Assembly (NCBI GenBank): GCA_949289715.1
Contig: CASEPJ010000123.1
Span: 1-15,351, forward strand
Source: an uncultured Clostridia bacterium
GTDB lineage: Bacteria; Bacillota; Clostridia; Christensenellales; CASEPJ01
Reading direction: 5' to 3'
Length of the DNA stretch: 15,351 nt
Shown here piece after piece: positions 7,686-15,257 of this stretch; the first letter of the stretch is position 1; each line of letters opens with the position of its first letter. The position numbers were made by a program, and so were the translations under genes. The notes below the pieces were generated by a model. That model was not told where the DNA came from. It saw only the letters and a program-made list of their open reading frames with translations, and ran no database searches.

Positions 7686-7717
7686 GTAATAGGCTTTTAA
7701 GTTTTAAGCGTTTTCAA

Positions 7718-8533
7718 TTACAATAAATATAAAAACACCATTCCCACCAGCACCCCGGAAATTATTGCAAGCCCGCTTTTTTCGGTTTTATCGGTTTTAA
7801 TCGCTTCAGGTATAATTTCCATAAAAGATGCAAACATCATAGCTCCTGCCGCAGCAGAAATAAACCAACCAGTTAATATGTCGAAAGCTCCGCCCAGCAT
7901 ATAACCTAAAGCTGCTCCTAAAACTATCGGCACACCCACTCCCGCCGTAATTAAAACGGCTTTGTATTTTTTCATTCCGGCAATTAACATCGGCATACAC
8001 AATGCCATACCTTCGGGAATGTTATGCAAAGCTACAAGTATAAGCAACGAAATGCCTATTGTGGACTCTTCGCTTTTAAACCCGGCTCCTATCGCAAGTC
8101 CCGCAGGTAAATTATGAAGCATAACAGCAAATACCATAATTAAACCCGCTTTGTATAGATCCTTTCTTGTAAGTTCTTTTTCTTTTTTTAACGGCTCGGA
8201 TTCAATCGCACACTGTTCGCAAGAACAGTTTTTTTCGTGAAGCGGAGAATCTATTTTTTCTATTTTGTCTTTAGCCTTATCTGCAACCAATTCAAAGACA
8301 TAGACCAACAATATACCTAATAAAATGCCTATTACGCATTGAAAAAGACCTGCAAGTTCGACTGCTTCAGGTATTAAATCCAAAAAAATAAGACTTAACA
8401 TTATACCGTTGGAAAAGGACAGCAATATGCTCATGCGTCCTTGCGATTTTCCCATTAACAAGGACGAAAGCAATCCACCAAGTCCGGTACTGACAATGCC
8501 TGCCAACACGCTGTATAAAATTACGGATACCAT
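7718..8533 (-). CDS. ZIP-family divalent metal transporter
   Basis: This 271-residue integral membrane protein has about eight hydrophobic segments. It carries the ZIP metal-path signatures H140-N-L-P-A-G and H170-N-I-P-E-G in the two central helices, and FASFMEIIPEA near residues 234-244. ZIP proteins move zinc, iron or other divalent ions into the cytoplasm. Between the third and fourth helices is a loop (about 83-127) with H99 and C103-x-C105-x2-C108, a probable metal-sensing or binding site. I start it at ATG 8531-8533 because AAAGGAG lies four bases ahead; a longer frame back to TTG at 8575 has no such site. It diverges from serC. A TATAAT lies upstream near 8610, but no good -35 box goes with it. 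The metal is not predictable. Confidence 0.92.
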   Translation of the reverse strand: MVSVILYSVLAGIVSTGLGGLLSSLLMGKSQGRMSILLSFSNGIMLSLIFLDLIPEAVELAGLFQCVIGILLGILLVYVFELVADKAKDKIEKIDSPLHEKNCSCEQCAIESEPLKKEKELTRKDLYKAGLIMVFAVMLHNLPAGLAIGAGFKSEESTIGISLLILVALHNIPEGMALCMPMLIAGMKKYKAVLITAGVGVPIVLGAALGYMLGGAFDILTGWFISAAAGAMMFASFMEIIPEAIKTDKTEKSGLAIISGVLVGMVFLYLL

Positions 8534-8664
8534 AAATCTCCTTTGATATAGAAAAACACGGCTAAAGTTATTCAATAAAAAAGACTTGTTTTTCTAATAT
8601 TTATATTATACTATAAAATGTATTAAAAATAAACTATTTTTATGTAAAAAACACCATTCATAAA

Positions 8665-8680
8665 TTGCATTTTTTTGCAA
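8665..8680. repeat. Short inverted repeat overlapping the serC -35 box
   Basis: TTGCA (8665-8669) and TGCAA (8676-8680) flank six Ts in the divergent ZIP/serC intergenic region. The right arm overlaps the proposed serC -35 box. It could be an operator, but a 5-base arm is easily found by chance. Confidence 0.25.
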
Positions 8681-8704
8681 ATTGATGTATACTTATGTTA
8701 TATT
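8675..8704 (+). promoter_or_regulatory. Candidate promoter of serC-serA
   Basis: TTGCAA (8675-8680) is separated by 18 bases from TATATT (8699-8704). The predicted start is near 8711, about 20 bases ahead of the serC ATG and upstream of its ribosome binding site. The boxes match the consensus moderately well. Confidence 0.5.
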
Positions 8705-8729
8705 GATTTTACTTGATAGGAGTTTGGAT

Positions 8730-9803
8730 ATGAGAGTTTATAATTTTTCAGCAGGACCTTCTATGCTTCCCGAAGAAGTTTTAAAAAAAGTACAGGCGGA
8801 ATTTTTGGATTATAACGGCAGCGGAATGTCGGTTACCGAAATGAGCCACCGCTCCAAAGTATTTGACGAAATTCACAACCAAGCCATAGAAAATTTTAAA
8901 GAACTTATGGGTGTTCCCGAAAATTACACTGTCTTATTCTTACAAGGCGGAGCCTCCACACAATTCGAAGCAGTACCCCTCAACCTTTTGGTAAAGGGCA
9001 AAGCAGATTATATAGTTACCGGCAATTTTGCCAATAAGGCATATAAAGAGGCACAAAAATACGGAGATATAGTATGTGCTGCATCTTCTAAAGATAAAAA
9101 TTACACATATATTCCTCAAACATCGAAAAAGGATTTCAGAGACGATATAGATTATGTTCATATAACCACTAATAATACTATTTTCGGTACCGTCTATAAC
9201 GAATTGCCCCAAACAAACGCTACACTTGTAGCGGATATGTCGTCAAACATCCTTTCTGTAGAATACGATGTATCTAAATTCGGTTTAATATATGCCGGCG
9301 CACAAAAAAATATCGGACCGGCAGGTCTTACAATCGTTATAATAAGAAACGATCTTATAGGTACGGCAATGGAAATTTGCCCTACCATGCTAAACTACGA
9401 AACTCACGCAAAAAACAACAGTTTATATAATACTCCGCCTTGTTTTTCCATTTATGTTGCTGGTGAAGTATTTAAACATTTAAAAAGTATAGGCGGAGTA
9501 AAAGCCATTCATGAAGTAAATGTATATAAAGCCAGGCTGCTTTACGATTATATCGATCAGTCAGACTTTTATTTCAATCCGGTTGAAAAACCTTACCGTT
9601 CGATTATGAATGTTCCTTTCGTAACGCCTTCAACCGAGCTCGACGCACAATTTGTTGCAGAGGCATCTAAAGCCGGTCTGGTTTCTTTAAAAGGACATAG
9701 ACTTGTAGGAGGAATGAGAGCTTCCATTTACAATGCAATGCCGGTCGAAGGAGTTAAATCGCTCATTGAATTCATGAAAAAATTTGAATTGGAAAATAAA
9801 TAA
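8730..9803 (+). CDS. serC: Phosphoserine aminotransferase
   Basis: This 357-residue class V, PLP-dependent aminotransferase converts 3-phosphohydroxypyruvate plus glutamate to phosphoserine, the second step of serine synthesis. It begins with the family-normal MRVYNFSAGPSMLP. It contains LQGGASTQFE (71-80), the TTNNTIFGT phosphate-binding region (147-154) and YAGAQKNIGPAG with the Schiff-base lysine K193. It ends with the GHRLVGGMRASIYNAMP block (322-338), typical of SerC. The start is ATG at 8730: GGAG lies seven bases upstream, while the frame extending back to 8682 would run through the promoter. It is followed 23 bases later by serA, so the pair makes one operon. Length is normal for the family. 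Confidence 0.97.
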   Translation: MRVYNFSAGPSMLPEEVLKKVQAEFLDYNGSGMSVTEMSHRSKVFDEIHNQAIENFKELMGVPENYTVLFLQGGASTQFEAVPLNLLVKGKADYIVTGNFANKAYKEAQKYGDIVCAASSKDKNYTYIPQTSKKDFRDDIDYVHITTNNTIFGTVYNELPQTNATLVADMSSNILSVEYDVSKFGLIYAGAQKNIGPAGLTIVIIRNDLIGTAMEICPTMLNYETHAKNNSLYNTPPCFSIYVAGEVFKHLKSIGGVKAIHEVNVYKARLLYDYIDQSDFYFNPVEKPYRSIMNVPFVTPSTELDAQFVAEASKAGLVSLKGHRLVGGMRASIYNAMPVEGVKSLIEFMKKFELENK

Positions 9804-9826
9804 TCACATTTTCGGAGATTAAGCAG

Positions 9827-10981
9827 ATGAAAAATATATTAAAACTGAATGAGATAAGTCCCGTAGCGGATAAAATTTTTACCAATTACAATTACAGCAA
9901 GGAATGTGAAAATCCTCACGGAATAATGTTACGTTCCTTTAATATGCACGAGTACGAAATGGGAGACAATCTTCTCGCCATAGCAAGAGCCGGTGCTGGA
10001 GTAAACAATATTCCTATAGATAAATGTACGGAAAAAGGGATAGTAGTTTTCAATACTCCCGGAGCAAATGCCAATGCGGTCAAAGAACTTGTGCTTTGCG
10101 TTATGTTTATGGCTGCAAGAAACCTTTTGCCTGCCACAAAATGGGTTACTTCGCTAAAAGGTGAAGAAGGTGTGGAAAAATTAGTTGAAAAAGGAAAATC
10201 CGCATTTGTAGGCAGTGAATTGGCAGGGAAAAAACTCGGTGTTGTAGGGCTGGGAGCTATCGGTACAATGCTTGCCAATACCGCCGTTTCGTTAGGAATG
10301 GAAGTAGTCGGCTATGACCCTTTCATATCGGTCGATTCAGCATGGAAAATATCAAGAGCGGTTAAACACAGCGAAGATTTAAACGCATTGATAAGCGAAT
10401 GTGATTTTATTTCATTGCATATTCCCTACAATGCGGACACAAAACATATGATGAATGCCGAAAGACTTTCGTTGATGAAAAAAAATGCATATCTTATAAA
10501 TTGTGCCAGAGGCGAACTGGTAGATGACGATGCCCTGCTAAAATGCTTATCCGAAGGTCATTTTGCAGGTTACATAACCGATTTTCCAAATGCGAAAGTA
10601 ATTGATAAGGAAAAGATTATAGCAATGCCTCATATAGGCGCCTCCACAGGAGAAGCAGAAGACAACTGTGCGTTTATGGCAGCAAAACAATTAACCGATT
10701 ATTTGGAAAACGGCAACATCACAAATTCCGTTAACTTCCCTTCTATAAAACTTGCAAAAAGCGGAGCTCAGAGATTATCCATAATACATAGAAACGTTCA
10801 AAGTGTTTTATCCAAAATTACCGCAATAATTTCAGAACTGGGAATAAATATTTCAAATATGTCAAGCACTTCTAAAAAAGATACCGCATATGCTTTAATT
10901 GACGTTGACGAACCTTTAGGCAAGGATGCAATTAACGCTATATCCAAAATTAACGGCGTAGTTAGAGTAAGAGCCATTTAA
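9827..10981 (+). CDS. serA: D-3-phosphoglycerate dehydrogenase with C-terminal ACT domain
   Basis: This 384-residue protein catalyses the first step of serine synthesis, NAD-dependent oxidation of 3-phosphoglycerate. The N-terminal lobe has ARAGAGVNNIPID. The NAD-binding domain has VVGLGAIG (139-146), with D164 positioned for the adenosine ribose. The catalytic region has NCARGELVD with R228 and PHIGASTGEAEDN with H269. Residues about 316-384 look like a single ACT domain, the usual site of serine feedback control. It is the shorter form, near 385 residues. The stretch 248-258 (GYITDFPNAKV) replaces the common DVFxxEP, and the usual catalytic glutamate is not seen at its normal place. The start is ATG with GGAG nine bases upstream, 23 bases after serC, and a strong terminator follows. 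Confidence 0.94.
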   Translation: MKNILKLNEISPVADKIFTNYNYSKECENPHGIMLRSFNMHEYEMGDNLLAIARAGAGVNNIPIDKCTEKGIVVFNTPGANANAVKELVLCVMFMAARNLLPATKWVTSLKGEEGVEKLVEKGKSAFVGSELAGKKLGVVGLGAIGTMLANTAVSLGMEVVGYDPFISVDSAWKISRAVKHSEDLNALISECDFISLHIPYNADTKHMMNAERLSLMKKNAYLINCARGELVDDDALLKCLSEGHFAGYITDFPNAKVIDKEKIIAMPHIGASTGEAEDNCAFMAAKQLTDYLENGNITNSVNFPSIKLAKSGAQRLSIIHRNVQSVLSKITAIISELGINISNMSSTSKKDTAYALIDVDEPLGKDAINAISKINGVVRVRAI

Positions 10982-11295
10982 TTTAAATTTTCCAAATAAA
11001 AAGTCCGCAAAAAAATTTGCGGACTTTTTTAATGCATATTTTTATTATAGATTTTTAAAATTATTTATTTATAATTTTTATTAAATTTAATAGCCAAAAT
11101 TATATAAATTCAATAATTTAATAATAATATTTTAATTACGTTAACCTTCTCGTGCCGTTTAAAACAACCTTTTAATAATTACGACGAATATCATAATAAA
11201 ATTTATCTTTTATATCTGACCAAAGAAAAGAGTTTTTTATATTTAACTGCAATTTTAATATTTAATATTTTTATATTTTTTACAAGAATAAAACT
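10982..11295. other. 314-base convergent spacer between serA and the Gfo/Idh/MocA gene
   Basis: It contains the serA terminator and otherwise AT-rich sequence in which I see no gene, RNA or repeat on either strand. No separate hairpin with a U-run is visible just after the leftward gene ending at 11296, so the serA hairpin may serve both directions. Confidence 0.6.
10998..11030 (+). terminator. Rho-independent terminator after serA (probably bidirectional)
   Basis: AAGTCCGCAAA (11001-11011) and TTTGCGGACTT (11016-11026) form a perfect 11-bp stem with a 4-base loop, flanked by A-runs and ending in a run of six Ts. It lies 17 bases after the serA stop. The reverse strand also ends the stem with Ts, so it could stop leftward transcription too. 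Confidence 0.93.
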
Positions 11296-12357
11296 TTATA
11301 ACAAAACTTCTTTACCCGTTTTTGCGGATTCATAAATTGCAGTAAGTATTTTTATCATATTTACTCCTTGTTCTATTTTAAAATCCGGCTCGGTATTATT
11401 TAAAAGACAGTCGACAAAATGTTTTAAATTGCAATAATGACCGTTATTGCCGCCTGCCAAAAGGGTTGTATCGGTTAATACACCGTTCTCTTCGGAATAA
11501 ATTTCGGCGGCTCCGTTCCTCCATTTAAAACCGGCCTTCGTTCCCCTCAATTCTACGAAATTTTCCTCTTCTTTTATATTCGATGCCCAACTGAACTCAA
11601 TTTGCAAACACGCCCCGTTTGAAAATTTAATAAAGCCCATGGCCAAATCTTCCACATCGAATGTTCCGTCTTTCACTTTTTCGCCGAAATCGGAATGTAT
11701 AGAGTCTACCAATTCGTTGTTGGCAAATTTCGTATAAACGCTGCCCGAAACTGCAATCGGCGTAGGATTGCCCATAAGCCATATTGCAAGGTCAATCATA
11801 TGAACTCCGAGATCGATTAGAGGTCCTCCCCCCGATTGACTTTTTGTAGTAAACCAACCACCTTTTCCCGGAATTCCTCTGCGCCTTATCCAGCCACAGC
11901 GACCGCAATAAATTTCTCCCGCTTTACCCTCTTTTATAAAATTTTTCAATACTGCGGAAGATGGAGCAAATCTGTTGTTTCTCATTACCATCAACAATTT
12001 TTTACTCTTTTCGGCTGCGTATTTCATTTTTAAAGCTTCTTCTACGTTAACGGCATCGGGTTTTTCGCAAAATACGTTAAAACCTTTCTCTAAAGCCTTA
12101 GAGGCAATAACGGAATGCAAATAGTTGGGAGTACAAATATCTATTGCGTCTGCATCCGTTTCATTTAACATCTTTTCGTAATCGCTGTAAATTAAGGCAT
12201 CGGTAAAAGAAAAATCTTTTTTCGATTTTTCCGCTTTCTCCCGCTTTATGTCACAAAGAGCAACAATTTTTACGTTGTCCATCATTTTATAACTGGGCAA
12301 GTGAGCCCCGTTTGCAATACCGCCGCATCCCACAACGGCAATTTTAATTTTTTCCAT
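11296..12357 (-). CDS. Gfo/Idh/MocA-family oxidoreductase (paralogue 1)
   Basis: This 353-residue protein has an N-terminal Rossmann domain (G10-C-G12-G-I-A15) for NAD(P). The family signature CEKP with lysine K99 follows, then the substrate domain with GGGPLIDLGVHMIDLAIWLMG, where D182 and H186 are the usual catalytic pair. Members oxidise or reduce sugars, inositols and their derivatives at one hydroxyl; the substrate here cannot be read off. The start is ATG 12355-12357 with AGAGG eight bases upstream; a GTG at 12364-12366 overlaps that ribosome binding site and is rejected. It is the third gene of a leftward set, 116 bases after its paralogue at 12474. Both proteins carry RGIPG ahead of the GGG motif, which suggests an old duplication. 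No signal peptide is seen. Confidence 0.9.
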   Translation of the reverse strand: MEKIKIAVVGCGGIANGAHLPSYKMMDNVKIVALCDIKREKAEKSKKDFSFTDALIYSDYEKMLNETDADAIDICTPNYLHSVIASKALEKGFNVFCEKPDAVNVEEALKMKYAAEKSKKLLMVMRNNRFAPSSAVLKNFIKEGKAGEIYCGRCGWIRRRGIPGKGGWFTTKSQSGGGPLIDLGVHMIDLAIWLMGNPTPIAVSGSVYTKFANNELVDSIHSDFGEKVKDGTFDVEDLAMGFIKFSNGACLQIEFSWASNIKEEENFVELRGTKAGFKWRNGAAEIYSEENGVLTDTTLLAGGNNGHYCNLKHFVDCLLNNTEPDFKIEQGVNMIKILTAIYESAKTGKEVLL

Positions 12358-12473
12358 AATTTTCACCTCTATAGCTTTTTTCAGTTTATAAAAATTAATT
12401 TTTTATCAAAGTTTAATATTTTTATCATTATTTATAATATTAAATTTATAAGATTAAAAATAAAATTTCTTTT

Positions 12474-13517
12474 TCATTTCAAATTTACCGCAATCCCTTT
12501 TTCGTTTGAGAGAAAACACGCATCCATAACTTCAATTACTTTTAAAACTTCCGATGTTTTTACTATAGGCTCTGCGTTGTTTAATAATACATCGGCTATG
12601 TTTTTATAAAATTCCTCCCATCCTCCATAAACTTCCGGTAAAGGCAATGTATCGAGTGTCTTTAAAGGTCTTGGCGCCATTGTTTTGGTTCTGCCCGTTT
12701 CGGTATATATAATTCCTTCTTCCCAATTAAAGGACAAAGTATTTGCTTTTACGATTTTACCGGTGCAATTCCAATCGTCTATTACCATAGTACCGTCTAT
12801 AGCAGAAATATGCCATCTGGGATAATTTATAAAGCAGTTGGTATCTACCTGAATTTGAGCACATACTCCGTTTTCGAATTTAAGTAATATTTTTAAATTG
12901 TCGTCCACATCTTTAAAATTAACGCTTAAAAGCTGTGCATATACCTCCTTTACGGGGCTTTTGACTAAACACAGCATCTGGTCTAACAAATGAACTCCCC
13001 AATCGAGCAACATACCGCCGCCAGCCTCTTTAACACACCGCCAGTCGCCCGGAATTCCTCTTGAACCTTGCACTCTCGAATCTATAAAATAGAAAGAACC
13101 TATAGTGTTGCTTTCAAGTACTTTTTTTACAATAAGAAAATCTTTATCCCATCTTCTGTTCTGATGAACGGTAAAAAGTTTTTTTCTCTCTTCTGCCGCT
13201 TTTATACATTCTTTCATATCTTCGGCATTCATCATTGCGGGTTTTTCGCAAACGACGTTTTTTCCGCTACATATCGTCTTTAAAACATAATGTTTATGAA
13301 AGTTGTTAGGCGTTGCGACTACGACCAAATCTATTTCTTCGTCGGCAAATAATTCGTTTTCGTCAGAATAAAATTTATAGCCCCAATTATTTAAAATCTC
13401 CTTTTTTGCGGGATTAATGTCATATCCGCCGATTACTTGAAAATCTTTAACCCTTTTTAGATTTTCTATATGCCACGAACCCATTCCGCCAATGCCGATT
13501 ACTGCAACTTTAATCAT
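12474..13517 (-). CDS. Gfo/Idh/MocA-family oxidoreductase (paralogue 2)
   Basis: This 347-residue protein is built like its neighbour: Rossmann motif G8-I-G10-G-M-G13, the CEKP signature with lysine K92, then GGGMLLDWGVHLLDQ with D172 and H176 as the likely catalytic pair. The shared RGIPG (153-157) marks it as a paralogue of the gene at 11296. It should be a cytoplasmic NAD(P)-dependent sugar or polyol dehydrogenase; the substrate is unknown. I start it at ATG 13515-13517, which gives the family-normal MIKVAVIGIG, five bases after the stop of the isomerase gene. A TTG at 13532 would overlap that gene. Neither start has a clear ribosome binding site, so translation is probably coupled to the isomerase. 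This tight spacing is the best evidence of an operon here. Confidence 0.9.
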   Translation of the reverse strand: MIKVAVIGIGGMGSWHIENLKRVKDFQVIGGYDINPAKKEILNNWGYKFYSDENELFADEEIDLVVVATPNNFHKHYVLKTICSGKNVVCEKPAMMNAEDMKECIKAAEERKKLFTVHQNRRWDKDFLIVKKVLESNTIGSFYFIDSRVQGSRGIPGDWRCVKEAGGGMLLDWGVHLLDQMLCLVKSPVKEVYAQLLSVNFKDVDDNLKILLKFENGVCAQIQVDTNCFINYPRWHISAIDGTMVIDDWNCTGKIVKANTLSFNWEEGIIYTETGRTKTMAPRPLKTLDTLPLPEVYGGWEEFYKNIADVLLNNAEPIVKTSEVLKVIEVMDACFLSNEKGIAVNLK

Positions 13518-13522
13518 TATTC

Positions 13523-14491
13523 TTAAGCCCAATAAATATCTTGGGGCTTTTCCTCCGTTATCATAAGTTTTTGTAAAAATTCAATGGCTTTATCAAGTCC
13601 TTCATATGTCGTCATAAGACTGTCTTCATGTTCTATAGATACTACATAATCATAATTAATAAGCCGCAAAGCGGAAAAAATCTTTCTCCAGAACAATTCT
13701 CCGTTTCCGTATCCTACAGTGCGGAAATACCAGCTGCGGTCAAATTCCTTGGAATAGGGTTTAGTATCCAACACCCCGTTGATATCCGTATTTCTTCGGT
13801 CTATAAAAGTATCCTTAGCATGGAAATGATAAATCGCCTCTTTCAAAGCTTTAATAACTTCAAACATATCTACACCTTGCCAAATTAAATGGGAAGGATC
13901 CAAATTTGCCCCGATTGTTTCTCCCACAGCGTTTCTTAATTTTAAAAGAGATTCTACATTATAAACCGAGAATCCCGGGTGCAGCTCCAACGCAATTTTA
14001 TTTATACCTTTTAAATTTGCATAAGCCGTGCAATCTTTCCAATAGGGAATGAGAACTTTTTCCCACTGATATTTTAAAACTTCGGCAAAGTCCGGCGGCC
14101 AAGCACAAGTAACCCAATTGGGATATTTTGACGAACTGCAATCCCCTGGACAGCCGGAAAAAGTATTTACCACTGTCACACCGAGTTTTCCCGCAAGGAT
14201 TATACCCGCCTTTATATCCTCGTCAAAAGCTTTTGCAATGTTTTTGTCGGGATGCACCGGATTACCGTGAACGCTTATGGCAGAAATCAAAATATCGTAT
14301 TTTTCAGAAAGTTTTTTCAATTCTTTTATTTTTTGTTCGTCTTTTATGTATTCCTTTGCATCTAAATGTTTTGTTCCAGGGTAACCTCCGCACCCTAATT
14401 CTATCGCCTGAACATTTTTATCCTTTAAATATTCAAATGTTTCTTCCAATGTTTTATCGTATAATACAGGATTAAATACTCCTAATTTCAT
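13523..14491 (-). CDS. Sugar phosphate isomerase/epimerase-like TIM-barrel protein (AP-endonuclease 2 family)
   Basis: This 322-residue protein fits the xylose-isomerase-like TIM barrel family. It opens with MKLGVFNPVL, then VQAIELGCGGYPG, LISAISVHGNP, IALELHPGFSVYN, NLDPSHLIWQGVD, YHFHAKD and VSIEHED. E169, D198, H224 and E287 are placed to bind the divalent metal, as in this fold. Members include inosose dehydratase and isomerase (IolE, IolI), tagatose and psicose epimerases, and C-glycoside-cleaving enzymes, so the exact reaction cannot be named. The ATG has AGAGG six bases upstream, the same sequence as at the Gfo gene at 12357. A TATAAT lies just ahead (14511-14516) without a good -35. 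It is the first of three genes that run leftward, with five bases between its stop and the next start. Confidence 0.88.
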   Translation of the reverse strand: MKLGVFNPVLYDKTLEETFEYLKDKNVQAIELGCGGYPGTKHLDAKEYIKDEQKIKELKKLSEKYDILISAISVHGNPVHPDKNIAKAFDEDIKAGIILAGKLGVTVVNTFSGCPGDCSSSKYPNWVTCAWPPDFAEVLKYQWEKVLIPYWKDCTAYANLKGINKIALELHPGFSVYNVESLLKLRNAVGETIGANLDPSHLIWQGVDMFEVIKALKEAIYHFHAKDTFIDRRNTDINGVLDTKPYSKEFDRSWYFRTVGYGNGELFWRKIFSALRLINYDYVVSIEHEDSLMTTYEGLDKAIEFLQKLMITEEKPQDIYWA

Positions 14492-14510
14492 TTTCCACCT
14501 CTATTTTCGA

Positions 14511-14516
14511 ATTATA
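14511..14516 (-). promoter_or_regulatory. Possible -10 box ahead of the isomerase-Gfo set
   Basis: A perfect TATAAT on the minus strand lies 19 bases before the isomerase ATG, but no recognisable -35 box or extended -10 TG goes with it. The leader would be only about 13 bases. The set may instead be read from the promoter at 15057-15085. Confidence 0.25.
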
Positions 14517-14549
14517 GTAACATATACGGTTTTTTATAATTTTAATTAT

Positions 14550-15014
14550 TTAAAATACTTTTACTAATATTACTATTACCGTTGCCACATATCCTAAAAG
14601 CACCAGTATATCTATTTGTTTTATTATTTCTTTCGTACCGGTACGTTTTACTATTGCCATATCCAATAAATACACAGCCGTAATAATTAATATCTGTCCG
14701 ACAACAAACAAAAATGTTTTAATAAAACTTCCCACCATAAAATTCTGCAATGCAGTAATTACAGAGGGAGAAAGGCACAACGCAAAGCCGACAATAAATA
14801 CCACTAAAGTTATACCGAAAGAAATCCATGCCTTAGCATAACCGGGAGCGAATTCTTCATTAACCGTATACATTGTTTTTTCGTCCGTTTTATAATCTTC
14901 CACTTTTTTTCTGGGTTCAAAGGTTCTCCTTTCTTTGTCTTCCGTTGTTCTAACCGTATATTCAGTTTTTTTGTCTTCATTGTAAGATTCGGTTTTTTTA
15001 GTTTCTTCTGACAT
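14550..15014 (-). CDS. Small membrane protein of unknown function
   Basis: I do not recognise this 154-residue protein. Residues 1-60 are hydrophilic and rich in K, E, T and D. They contain two copies of a short motif 30 residues apart: D14-K-K-T-E-Y-T-V21 and D44-E-K-T-M-Y-T-V51. Three hydrophobic segments follow (about 63-83, 99-119 and 133-152), so it is probably a three-pass membrane protein with an exposed charged N-terminal tail. There is no signal peptide. The start is ATG 15012-15014 with a perfect AGGAGG at 15021-15026, six bases upstream; the TTG at 15018-15020 touches that site and is rejected. It has its own good promoter. It lies 58 bases before the isomerase gene, with no terminator between, so the two may be co-transcribed. 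A role in that pathway is unproven. Confidence 0.8.
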   Translation of the reverse strand: MSEETKKTESYNEDKKTEYTVRTTEDKERRTFEPRKKVEDYKTDEKTMYTVNEEFAPGYAKAWISFGITLVVFIVGFALCLSPSVITALQNFMVGSFIKTFLFVVGQILIITAVYLLDMAIVKRTGTKEIIKQIDILVLLGYVATVIVILVKVF

Positions 15015-15020
15015 TTTCAA

Positions 15021-15026
15021 CCTCCT
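15021..15026 (-). promoter_or_regulatory. Ribosome binding site fixing the start at 15014
   Basis: AGGAGG on the minus strand, six bases from the ATG at 15014, is a consensus Shine-Dalgarno site. It excludes the TTG at 15018-15020, which is directly adjacent to the site with no spacer. Confidence 0.9.
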
Positions 15027-15056
15027 AAATATTCATGTGTTTTAACGATTAAATTA

Positions 15057-15085
15057 AGTATAACATATAAAAAATAAAAAAACAA
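15057..15085 (-). promoter_or_regulatory. Promoter of the membrane protein gene, with extended -10
   Basis: On the minus strand, TTGTTT (15080-15085) is separated by 17 bases from TATACT (15057-15062), and TG one base ahead of the -10 box gives an extended -10. The predicted start is near 15050, with a leader of about 36 bases. Confidence 0.6.
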
Positions 15086-15201
15086 TATTTATATTGAATT
15101 AATTAAATTTTTCGGACATTGAAAATTAAACTAGTTAAATTTTATTTAAAAATTTTAATTTATAAATTACCAATACCTAATTTTTTATAATAAAAACATT
15201 A

Positions 15202-15239
15202 ATTTAAAACCGCCCGATTTTTTAGGGGCGGTTTTAAAT
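15202..15239 (-). terminator. Strong hairpin terminator after the right-edge gene
   Basis: Two perfectly complementary 14-base arms (15202-15215 and 15226-15239) surround a 10-base loop. The GC core is ACCGCCC/GGGCGGT, and A- and T-runs extend it in both directions, so it is symmetric. It lies 18 bases past the stop of the partial gene at 15258, which is leftward, so that gene is its natural user. Confidence 0.85.
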
Positions 15240-15257
15240 ATAACTTTATTTATACTT

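Larger units (their letters stand above)
7316..7717. other. 402-base AT-rich spacer between surE and the ZIP gene
   Basis: There is no supportable gene in either direction. The stretch contains the surE ribosome binding site and promoter, a 15-base direct repeat (7381-7395 and 7401-7415), a second 12-base direct repeat AACCGTTCAATT (7502-7513 and 7597-7608), and a weak 7-bp hairpin (7669-7685) after the ZIP gene. Nothing else is recognisable; no structured RNA or riboswitch was seen. Confidence 0.6.

Noticed and set aside
8534..8575. N-terminal extension of the ZIP gene to a TTG at 8575
   Set aside because: No ribosome binding site precedes it, while AAAGGAG sits just ahead of the ATG at 8533.
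8682..8729. N-terminal extension of serC back to 8682
   Set aside because: The extra 16 residues do not fit the family, the proposed promoter lies in this stretch, and GGAG at 8719-8722 fits the ATG at 8730.
11031..11295. Possible small RNA or gene in the convergent spacer
   Set aside because: No hairpin with a U-run, no promoter pair and no frame with a ribosome binding site was seen.
12358..12366. GTG start at 12366 for the first Gfo/Idh/MocA gene
   Set aside because: The GTG overlaps the AGAGG ribosome binding site of the ATG at 12357.
13518..13532. TTG start at 13532 for the second Gfo/Idh/MocA gene
   Set aside because: It would overlap the isomerase gene and add residues ahead of the family-normal MIKVAVIG start.
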